In this document: positions 46,101 through 55,142 of the stretch, piece by piece
Layout: each line of letters opens with the position of its first letter
Numbering within the stretch: the stretch's first letter is position 1
From: Coprinus comatus
Lineage: Eukaryota > Basidiomycota > Agaricomycetes > Agaricales > Agaricaceae
Length of the DNA: 64,000 nt
Reading direction: 5' to 3'
Assembly: GCA_034638255.1 (NCBI GenBank)
Contig: JAWPGT010000077.1
Span: 42,397-106,396, forward strand
The notes under the pieces: model-generated
Database searches by the model: none
Told to the model about the DNA's origin: nothing
What the model saw: the letters and a program-made list of their open reading frames with translations, nothing else
Program-made: the position numbers and the translations under genes

Positions 46101-47731
46101 GGTGGAGGATTACAAGCAGTAGTCTGAATAGTTCTAGTAGTCCCATGCAACGATCTCAATAGTCCATCAACAGCCCTCGAGCTTAGAAGCGAGAGGCAGG
46201 AGAACCCAGAGCAGAGGAATTTTCTGGAACACCCCAGAAGCGAACTGCTTTGGGGTCCACGCTGTACAGAGTACACATCAGAAAAAGATGAATCTTTGAT
46301 CAGAGATTCTATGTACTTGTATTCCCCGTCATCGGTATCGTACTGGGTAGAGGGCGAGTTCATGATTTGTTCATATTGTTCATCAAGAACAGAGACAGAT
46401 GCCGGAGCAGACACCTGATCATGCGGAGGACGCATGTGAACATTATCATTCTCGTCAATAGAGACTACTGAATGCGGGGGACTAGGCTCACAGGCTGGAC
46501 GAGAGGTAAGAACTAGACCATCGAGCGAAGGCAAGGCAGGGGGAGGCGTAGGCTCCATACCAAGACGACGTTCATAGGACTTGAGTACCTGGGCCTTGGT
46601 CCTTTGCAATCAGGTCCTTCCCACGAGTTGGTTTGGAACCACAGTAGGAGCTTTACGCTCGACTACCTTCTCGGGAGTGGACTCTCTAATTTCCTCAATA
46701 AAAGCACAAGTGGATTTGAAGGGACAGTCTAAAACAGTAGCAGCAGGAGAGGCAAAGTTGTTGAGCATGACGATATTCGAAGCAGCTGCATCCACCCCAG
46801 TAGTAGAGGTATTAGTGGTGTCCGCGGACTTAGCATTTTTGTTACCACCACGTTTTCCCTGAGTCCTCTTCTTCTTTTTGTCCTCTCCGGCTCCACCCTG
46901 TTGGGTCTGACCGGAACCAGAACCGCTGCCAGATTGTTGAGGTTGCGGTTGCTGCCCTTGCAGGCGCAAACCTTGACCTTGACTCTGGTTTTGGTTCTGA
47001 TTATGTTGTTTAGAGCCTTTGAAGCCCTTCACACCTTGAGAACGTAAAGCGTTGGCATGACCTCGAGAGTCGAGCCAAGCGGACTGGATAGCCTCAGCGA
47101 CTACTCTTACTGTAAGACGTGCAAAGTCAGTGCTCCCATATCGAACGAGGAGGGAAGCACGAGTAGCATTCCATTGATTAGGAATGTGTGTCAACAGCAT
47201 GAGTGCGCGAAGCAGCTCAGGAACATGGATGGGAGGGGTCGTGTTCTGGAGACGTGTAAACAGGGTAGTGAACCCTGCAATCTCAACAGATGGATCTGAG
47301 GTTCCAGTTAATCTGAAACCATCGGCTTTCACCCAGATCTCAAATGCGGTACCCGCATTAAAAGTGCCATAGTTGGTGCGGAGATGTCTCCACAACACAT
47401 GGGAAGCAGCTTGTCCGTGATTCAGAAGATCATCTGAGATCTTGCTATTGATCAAGCCAAGAGCAAAAGCCTCGGCTGTGTCCCATTTGAGACGTTCCTC
47501 AGGTGTAACAATCTGAGCGATATGAGCAGGAACTGCTGCTGAAGTGGGAGTAGCTGCAACTGCTGCAACCGTCTGAGGAACAGTCTTTGGGTTAGCTTGA
47601 TCTTGAATGATCTGACTGATTGAATATCCCTCAATGATAATCATTGAGGCGCAGTTGATCAACTTCATTGACCAAAGTGTGTAATCAGCTGAACCTTTAA
47701 GGACTGGCAACGTTGGGATGAGAGCGGTCAT
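43146..47731 (-). pseudogene. Copia 2 gag-pol, one frame interrupted by five TGA codons
   Basis: A single reading frame runs from the gag start (ATG at 47731; the frame is open further upstream) to the Gypsy border at 43146. Gag shows the Copia-type segment LKGSADYTLWSMKL, then a Gln/Gly-rich basic tail. Protease site WMLDSGTSYHF follows, integrase HNRLGHPSK..CDGC with HSDLLEF, LDDYSGFTYIRF and HEQNG, and reverse transcriptase with NQWVFNVKGDGQKRARLVAKG, DELFSPVVRYE and YVDDVLFMG. Stops occur at 46610-46612, 45740-45742, 44996-44998, 44447-44449 and 44144-44146. All are TGA and no frameshift is present, so the copy cannot make a full polyprotein. Confidence 0.85.
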
Positions 47732-48020
47732 GATGATGGATTGGAGATAGGAATCTACAACAAAACATTCATTAGCCTCATGTTGTAAGTCGCACATACG
47801 TGCGCCAGCAACAGATCTGCGAGCTTTCTGTCTAACCGAGTACGGTAGTATGGAGCAAGCATCACACCAGAGAGGGAGAGATGAAATCTCTGAGGGCCTG
47901 GAACAGGACTCAATCTCTCCAGGTTGGTTGACGTGAACCACACGTTTCCGAGAGTGAGATGACTTAACCTGCTGAGGAGCTAGGTGTCTCATTGAACTCA
48001 AGGATCCATACTGGCTAGTT

Positions 48021-48033
48021 GGGGCCCATAACC
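48021..48033 (-). promoter_or_regulatory. primer-binding site of Copia 2 (half-tRNA type)
   Basis: The same 13 bases as at the Copia 1 site, again directly adjoining the 5' LTR, although the LTRs are unrelated in sequence. Confidence 0.6.
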
Positions 48034-48767
48034 TGTTGAAAGCAATGCGTATGCATGTAGACATAGCAATATAATGATATGCACGAAGTGGTAGTTAGTA
48101 TGTTTGCTTGGTGGAGAGAATAGAGTGTAAGAGAACTGTGTAGTTCGAGAACTATGTAATACTGGAGAGAATGTACACTACTTATATGATAATGAAATGG
48201 TCCGTGCTATGACTAGAAAGGAGTCAGGTGTCTACTACGTGTCAGGTAATTATACATGAAACAGGAGTTAATACAGGAGTTGAAACACATAGGTGAAACG
48301 CTAACTACAACCAATAAGGTGTCAGGAATGCTCTAGACAGTCCCCAAGGTCAGTACTTATTGTTGGTTGAGGTTAGAAGAGTTGTGGTTGGATATTCTGT
48401 TTGGAGTTTTGGACTTGTAGATTATTTCCGCTTTCTGTGACATCACAATGTCACGTCACACGTTACTGAAGCGTCCTGCAGACACATGAAGACTCTCTAG
48501 TCTAATACAAGTGTCTGCAGGTGAGTAGTTAAGAAGTTATTGTAACTCTCGAGTCTAATACAAGTGTCTGCAGTGTTTGTGTTATATCTCAGTCATTTCT
48601 CAACCATTTCCTTCCATTCCTTCGTCATTGTGCTCGTCTCGTCGTCCTCTACGATCCTGCGCTTACATAAGGAGCTGCCACATAATGCAAAGCGTAATGA
48701 AACGATGAAAGTGAAACGAAATGAAAATGTCATGTGACTATCTAATAATAGTCCGTATTTTCCAACA
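48034..48767 (-). repeat. 5' LTR of Copia element 2, split by a solo LTR
   Basis: 48034-48319 and 48673-48767 together make the 381-bp LTR; the middle is a separate insertion. Confidence 0.92.
48320..48667 (+). repeat. diverged solo LTR related to Copia 1 family
   Basis: 348 bp, starts TGTCAGGAATGCTC and ends GCTTACA, about four-fifths similar by eye to the Copia 1 LTR, with the same ctgcagacacttgtatt direct repeat and gtgtctgcag inverted copy. Target duplication taagg lies at 48315-48319 and 48668-48672. It belongs to an older or sister subfamily and inserted after Copia 2. Confidence 0.9.
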
Positions 48768-48772
48768 TTTGT

Positions 48773-49343
48773 TACTAAACTGTTATATGGTTGTGTAACG
48801 GATTGTTTTCTAGATATCAAAGTCATATGGAATGTATCTACGAAACTATACAGTAAGATGCAATCAAATGAATGACATTTGAGTGTCCAATCAAAACTAT
48901 TTTGTAATGTTACGTTCGTGACTCAAATCTGTTATCAAACTGGGACGGGCGTGTAGGTCCGAGTGTATCCCGTTTATATACGTAACTGCAGTATGTATAA
49001 ACACCGTGAGTATATTCAAGTATGAAATTTCCATTTCAATAAGTGAAATCCCTCGCTGATATTGTAATATTGATACAAATGTGAAGCTGAGCACTTCAGG
49101 AAAGGATAACTAGGTAACATGATAAAAGTACAAGAAATAGAAATGAATATATGTGTATTTTCCTCGTTTGTTGGACCAGCCCTAGTGATTGTTGTAAAGC
49201 CTCGCGTGCGTTTTTCTTCTTCTTTTTGGTACTACTAATGAAACATTGAAGCAGAAGTACAACGTCACTAATATAATTTGAACAGACAGACATACTGTAC
49301 CTGAACATCGATTTTTTTTTTTTGATTTCTCGCATGTTGAATT
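48773..49343. other. intergenic between Copia 2 and the desaturase 3' end
   Basis: No supported gene. It resumes the host sequence after the duplicated tttgt. T-rich and A-rich runs near 49213-49228 and 49313-49323. Confidence 0.4.
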
Positions 49344-51162
49344 TCACGAACATCCTTGAACTTCAAATGTGTCGGTGTCGGTATCCAAATCATTCTCTGT
49401 AGCGACAACACGAGCAGCTTGGCCATGTCTGTTTTTATAAAACACAATATCTCCCTCATCTTCAATGAAACAACATTCAGTGAATGTACGATATAAAGCA
49501 CGGAAAGAATTCTAACGATATCATTAGCACAAAACGAACCTTTTTGGTACGGGACTGGTCAGAGACGCACAGTTGAGTCATAATTGTAATCATTTCCGAG
49601 GATTGATTTTAGTATTTGTGTAGCTTGAGGAGCATTGTCTAGAGAAGATAGATAATTAGCCTCTGAAAGGTAGAAATGGTATAAGATAACGCACAGAATG
49701 GAATTGAGGATATACAATGATGTAGGACCTATTCAATCGTTCATTCCCCTTATTAGAATAAGTAAACGCAATACATACGTGGTCATGAGAAACGTTGTGC
49801 AATAGGTAACGGCCAATCCATCCGAGGAATGGCCTATCAACAGTTGCCAGTGCACCTCTGAGAAATGTCCATTCTTTATTACGATAATGTGGAATTGTTG
49901 GGTCAGAGTGATGCAAATATGTGAGCATGACAATCCCTATTTTTTTTTAAACACAAGATTCTATCAGTTTGGTTCTACGAGTAAGGCTTACAGTGGTTCG
50001 CTAGAAGGTATGGAACAATGTAGAATTTGAAGACCGTGCTGAAACCGAAGTGCTTTACATGAATGGAGATAAGGAACGCCATAAAGCACAATGCAATATC
50101 GGAGATTATGATTCCACGTCGCTCATGGGGCTTGAACAGTGGTGATGAAGGTGAGAAATGCTAACACCATTCCATTGACCAGTTGGTTAGTTGCGAAACA
50201 ACAAAAGCAATTGAATGAATATAAACTTACATTTGCACCAGGGGCATACATTGGAGAACCCATGGAGTTGCGAAGAAGGTATATTTGCATCCCGAGTAAC
50301 TGCATCAAAATAATCCTTCCGAGGATATACAAAGGTACGTCTTCGAATATCTCTTCATAATCGGCTGGCCGCGCTTTTTCTTGTGGCGGAAGGTTGTAAT
50401 CGGATCGAGCTCGGGGTACATAATTTTCATCACGCTCTAATGACATGGTTGCTTTCTGTCAATGAGTTGTGTGGCGTTAGTATTCATAATGATATGAGAA
50501 TGGGTTACTACTCTCGTCCTCTCGCGTGGGGGTGATAAATGAAACCAGAAGTCGCTTCTGAGGAAATTGAGAAGAAAAAAAAAGAACTCACGTGGTGAGC
50601 ATTGTGCGTGGAACGCCACGCAAAATAAGGAATAAGTAGAAACTATACAAGTGTATTCAGTGTTAAGGTTCTATCTATTCGAAGCATTGTTACTCACTGT
50701 GTGTAAAGTAAACCCAATTACGGTATTGAGCCAGGCGAGGTTGGAAAGATTACCATGTCCAGCTTCGTGGCCTAAACACCAGAATCCGGCAAAGACGAGA
50801 CTTTGAAAGTAAAAATAAAGCCCCCAGGCGATGTAAACAGCAGACCAGAGACAGAATTTGATCAACAGTGAGGTCATGGATCCTATCAGCGGGAGAAAGG
50901 TCGTATTGATCCGTGCCGCCAGACTGAAGAGGATAAGAGCACATATGATGTCACGGAAGAGATAACAAAGGCCCTTGAGCGTCGATTTCTCGTAGAGATG
51001 TTTTGGAATTGCAGAGCGAATATCCAAAACAGTGACCTAGTAGACACATGTCAGCAATACCTGCGAGGGGGAACAACTAGGAGTACCTGCATTTGGAGGA
51101 CGAAAAGGAGTACGTTTCCTTAATTCGTACTCTGGCGCGTCAGTAAATATTGCAAAAGGCAT
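49344..51162 (-). CDS. delta-12-type (oleate) fatty acid desaturase
   Basis: Nine exons: 51162 to about 51091, 51036-50698, 50642-50592, 50455-50231, 50160-49992, 49936-49779, 49728-49695, 49638-49571 and 49511-49344, giving about 427 residues, a normal length. The three histidine boxes are HEAGHG, HNAHH and HDHVLHH; membrane helices lie around the first box, and LLSIL-type segments (here SAVYIAWGLYFYF) precede it. The protein is expected to insert a second double bond in oleoyl phospholipid at the ER. All junctions are in phase except the first. The only GT donor leaves one base too many, whereas a GC donor four bases earlier (GCAGGT) restores the frame, reading RPPN then VTVLDIRSAIPKHLYEKS. 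The third box exon is just 34 nt. Confidence 0.85.
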
Positions 51163-52388
51163 TGTATGAGATGTGAGTATATGAAGGGGGGGTAAGACGA
51201 GTGGTAATTTGGGGTGTAACGGAACTTAAATACATGAGAAAAGTAATAATAATTCGGCAGGGGTAATCGAGAGATCTACAGAACAGGATGAGATCCGAGA
51301 AATCGGGGAGTGGAAGGGTGTTGTATCGACAGCCTTCATTCGTAGAGTCCGTGAAGACCCCGGGAAGTACCCGATGGGCTGGCCTGAAATGGAAATCCTC
51401 TTTCAAACTTGATAGTCTGCACACGGCGATGGGATATGTGCATGAACACCTCCTTGGCGACCATCTCTGGGGAAATGCAAAGCTTGTTCTAAACAAGGAC
51501 GCACGTACAGGGTGATTCATTGGCCATAATCGAAGAGCTCCATAATTCAGGGGACTTGCTTCCAGAAGAGCTGGCGTTTTTCGACTTTGCCGTCCGATGA
51601 AAACGACATTATCTTGCTCTGTGGATTTGCACTCTCGTTCTTCCGCCCAACTTTCTCGGAAAGCTTGTCCGCTAGAGTAATGATACAGCTAGCGTGGGTA
51701 CGAAAGTGAATCCGATAACCCTCTCAAAGCTTGCTTGTTCTAGACTTACTGAGCCGAAGAAGGTTTGCACAATTTTCATCCATAACCTCAAAAGTAAAAC
51801 GCCGATCTGAGATAGCCAACCACCATCGAAGTCCCGATCTACAGGACGGCCACTTCCTGCTTCCCACCATCCAGAGACTTCCTGTCACCCATTGTTCGGC
51901 CTCTTCATCCATCATGTCGATCTCTTGCATTTCTCACATATAGGCAATACCCGCTTCGATAACATCTCTCTTCCTGTCATTTTATCATACTCCTTGCGGC
52001 GAACTGTCCGCAATTCAACCCTACTCGACTTACTCGCTCTATTCCCGTGGCACTTGGTCAGCAGTCGGCTCACAGCGGCTTCCTCCTCGGCACACATACC
52101 TCTGAAATATTGCCCCTCATGAGTACATGGAAGTACTTGCGACCGATGTAACGCCCGAGTGAACGCCCCCGGGCTTGCGCCTTTGGGAATGTATGGCCTT
52201 GTGAGGTGTACGGGGTCTCGAAACTCAATCACTCCACTCAACTAGCTACATAAACTTTCGGCTATACTGGTGCTCCTTGATTGTATTTCTTTTAAGATAT
52301 ATTCAGAAACTTTCGAACGTCTATAGTCACGGATTTCCTAACGCATAAATATCGCGGTAGCCGGAACGTATGGAAGTAACAACTTTCT
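51163..52388. other. divergent intergenic region between desaturase and desaturase fragment
   Basis: The region is shared upstream sequence for the two divergent desaturase starts. The longest minus-strand open frame (51912-52241, 109 codons, ending ICEKCKRST) is not recognised, and I do not accept it as a gene. GC content is a little higher than in the flanks. Confidence 0.35.
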
Positions 52389-52712
52389 ATGGCCCAACCT
52401 GAGTGCAATGACCTCCCTGAATTTACCCCACTGCCTTGGTACGTTCCTACGTTTTTTTTTCTTTCAACAAAGTCGGTGAACATGATGTCGGAAAATAGGT
52501 CGGTGAAGGAGATTCGCGCAGCTATTCCGAAAGAATGCTTCGTTCGTGATACCATGCAATCTATGTACTACTTTGCTCGCGATATCTTGATGTCTGCCGT
52601 AGCTTGGTCCCTGGCTTTACGCATTGACCAAACGTTTGGGAATACGAAGACCGTGTATTTATTATCTCCCTTAGGCGCAGAGGTAGCTAGATGGTGTTCT
52701 TGGGCTATTTAG
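52389..52712 (+). pseudogene. 5' fragment of a second fatty acid desaturase
   Basis: Two exons (52389-52438 and 52499-52712) read EFTPLPW then SVKEIRAAIPKECF and ARDILMSAVAWSLALRID, matching the N-terminal part of the neighbouring desaturase (RPPN, VTVLDIRSAIPKHLYEKS) in both sequence and intron position. The frame ends at TAG after GAEVARWCSWAI, before the first histidine box. Nothing downstream to 53100 encodes the missing boxes. It is a truncated duplicate, possibly cut off when DNA to the right was inserted or rearranged. Confidence 0.75.
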
Positions 52713-53101
52713 TAGGTCATTTCAATCGCGGCAAACAATTATGTCGGAAAAAGCCGAACTCCGATACAATATATTATTACATATATTAATTATAGCCACC
52801 TGATTAACAAATATAGTCTGTTAAATTACATAACACCTAAGGCGAAAAATAAAATAATTTTATTATAATTATCCAAATATGGAAGTAGCTTGTCACAATC
52901 TGTTACAACGGACAGGCTGGCCTGTTACGATGCATTCTTTCATTTCAAATACCATAGAAATTTTCTGTAGCTCATATTTATATCTTGGGTAGTATTGGAT
53001 GCATTTAGTGTAGTAGAACCTCCAAATGATTGTCTACAAAACATAAAAAATTCTACTACTAAGTTCCAAGTTCCCTCCTAGCCTGAGTACGAGCCGTAAA
53101 A
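52713..53101. other. AT-rich stretch at the left flank of the Plavaka cassette
   Basis: No gene supported. It is where the left end of the Plavaka transposon should lie, but I found no clear inverted partner for any sequence right of 58604. Sequence is unusually A+T-rich from 52740 to 52900. Confidence 0.35.
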
Positions 53102-54961
53102 CTAATGAGCTTGGCCTTTGCTTCGGGTTCGGTCTGATCGGCGGCTTGGAGGATTGGATGGTTTCTGAGTAGCTGCTTTTCTTCCCTTTCCTTTGTGCAT
53201 ATTTTGCTGTATTACTTCATTCCCTGCAATACTAACTGTGTGTGAAGTCGAACTAGTAGTTCCCATACTATGGGTCATAGAGTTGGGATCTGTAGTAACT
53301 GGAAGCTGAGGTTCACTGGGACTTGAAAAGAGGGGTTGGGGAGTAGTAAAAGTCGTGCTTTGCAATAACTGAGGGGTTGGTGCGATAGTGGAGGTCTCTG
53401 AGTCCTAGTATGAATCTAGTGTTAGTCTTTAGAAAACTCGAAATACTACAAAAGCGAAGTACAAACCATATTACTAATAGCTGTCTGATCCAAAGAGTTG
53501 GTGAAAGTTGGAGGTGGATTAGAAGTTGCCACTAATGTTGGTATTGAAGATATAGGCTCGGTTCTACCCTCATCGCCATCATCACTATCAGTAGCATAGA
53601 TTGCTGCATCAATATCATCAACTGATGCAAAACCTATTGTATTCCCTCCTTTAGATTTCCCTTCAAAAACTATCTTGTTATAGAATAAAAAAATTTTCTT
53701 CCAGTTTGTGTCATAAGCTTGTCGTCCAATAATAATTGCCTTGTATGTATCAAATAATTCTTTGTATTTGATGGTTGATCGCTGTCCTTCTTCAGAGAAA
53801 GAAGTATCGCCCGAAAAAACAAATATATAGCCTATAGGTTGCTTCACTTAGTAATAATCTTTATAGAATTCAAAATGTCTTACAATTGTTGCGACAGTAG
53901 CAATTGCACCAGGTGAAATAGATGTTACTCCCCATAGAATACCATTCTTTGCTCGTGAACTAGCTTCTTCTTGAAGTGAGGAGGTTGCGAATAAAATTAC
54001 TTTGGCGATCTATAAAATATTATTTATAGAGTTAAACTTTTAAATCAAACAAATATAGGCTTACCTTCGCAAGTGCTGGTACCAGAAATATATTTTGCAA
54101 TGAAGTGGTGTGGTTTGGAAAGAGAATGGGGGGGTATTTTGCTAGTCCATCTTCTCCATAGATTGCTTTTCGGCATAGAGGATTATTTAGTCGCTCTTCA
54201 AATGGTATGCCAGAAAGTTCAGGAAAGAACTTTTCATCTTGTGAGCGGATACGATGCACGAAAGTTCTGCGCTGGTCGCTAGCAGCAAGACAAAACTAAT
54301 GAAATTTAAATGAGCTGGAATCAATACCAATATTATAATAAACTTACCATTTTTCCAAAATCTATTGCCTGTGAAACCATAAGTTGATGGAGATTATGAG
54401 GAATACACTCATAAAGCTCGCTTATCAGTGCTTGTTTGGTAATTTCAGGATCGCGATACCGCTTTTTATGCATAATCTTGATTCGATCCTCTTCATCTAT
54501 CGTTTTCCCAGTAAAAATAGTTGGAGAAGGTTTGATAAAAAGCTCGTATACAAAACTAAATTTTTTTCCAGCTGTCCGAATAGCATTCGCATGGCGATCA
54601 ATCTCATTTTCAAAGGCTTTTCCAGCTTTTGCATTTTTCTGGCTCAAAGTTCCTCCATTGTTACTCTCTACTTTCTCTCGCAAGTCGTTATTTACAAGGA
54701 GTAGCCGCTTCATTCCTTCTTGAAGAAGTTTAACTTGAGAAGTGACTTCAGAGAGTGCCTAGAACAGAATAAAATTAGTATTGGGTATTTATAGTATAGT
54801 ATATCAGTTGCACTTACCTCGACATAATCAGCCCGCTTTGGATTGTTCGGCAAAGGCAGTGGTACCCAAGCAAGATTTAGGTGTTGTATTCCATTATTAT
54901 TGGTGTTGGTTGGAGATAGAGGTGGACTCTCAATGTCTAGAGAGTTGTCAGGAGAAGACAT
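53102..54961 (-). CDS. companion protein of the Plavaka cassette, DUF6698-like
   Basis: Six exons (54961-54818, 54758-54348, 54295-54065, 54009-53884, 53841-53467, 53404-53102), all in phase, give 529 residues. An N-terminal coiled segment (SEVTSQVKLLQEGMKRL) and a Lys-rich region come first. A helical core follows with FPELSGIPFEERLNNPLCRK, KVILFATSSLQ, WGVTSISPGAIATVATI, FSGDTSFSEEGQRSTIKYKE and a WKK..FYN motif. A Ser/Thr/Pro tail with basic KGKGRKAATQK closes the protein. The SPGAIA..SGDTSF..IKYKELF pattern resembles basidiomycete DUF6698 proteins as I remember them; this is unverified. The gene follows the transposase on the same strand with 180 bp between, suggesting one transposon. Function unknown; a DNA-binding partner of the transposase is possible. 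The fifth intron is only 42 nt. Confidence 0.6.
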
Positions 54962-55034
54962 AGTAGGATGAGATAAAGATAGTATGGTTCTGGCAGAATA
55001 GAAGTTGAAAGTTGCTGGATTCTAGTGTTGTTAC

Positions 55035-55046
55035 GAAACTAGTATT
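55035..55046 (-). promoter_or_regulatory. shared motif upstream of the companion gene start
   Basis: The sequence gaaactagtatt starts exactly 74 bp upstream of the ATG at 54961, followed by ggtgtactg, closely matching the context upstream of the transposase. The equal spacing also supports both start-codon choices. Confidence 0.5.
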
Positions 55047-55142
55047 GGTGTACTGACTGACTAAGAAAATAGGTTTAAGCTTTATTACTAAGCTAGTTAA
55101 TCACTCCAACTATACATGTACAATATAGAGTTATACAAAGTA

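Larger units (their letters stand above)
33365..48767 (-). mobile_element. Copia-superfamily LTR retrotransposon 2 with nested insertions
   Basis: LTRs of 381 bp lie at 33365-33745 and at 48034-48319 plus 48673-48767. The second is split by a solo LTR. The target duplication tttgt at 33360-33364 and 48768-48772 proves they are the two ends of one insertion, now 15.4 kb long. I count two differences between the LTRs. The primer-binding site is at 48021-48033, and a purine tract is next to the 3' LTR at 33746-33757. The interior on the minus strand is gag, protease, integrase, reverse transcriptase (48033 to 43146), then a Gypsy element, then an RNase H remnant. It is a second family, unrelated in LTR sequence to Copia 1. 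Confidence 0.92.

Noticed and set aside
46610..46612. Programmed stop readthrough between gag and pro of Copia 2
   Set aside because: A single TGA there could be readthrough, but four more TGA codons in the same frame make decay the simpler explanation.
51288..51515. 75-codon plus frame upstream of the desaturase
   Set aside because: Lies in the promoter region with no domain or conserved feature.
51912..52241. 109-codon minus-strand frame ending ICEKCKRST
   Set aside because: No recognisable domain, no splice partners, and it sits in a divergent promoter region.
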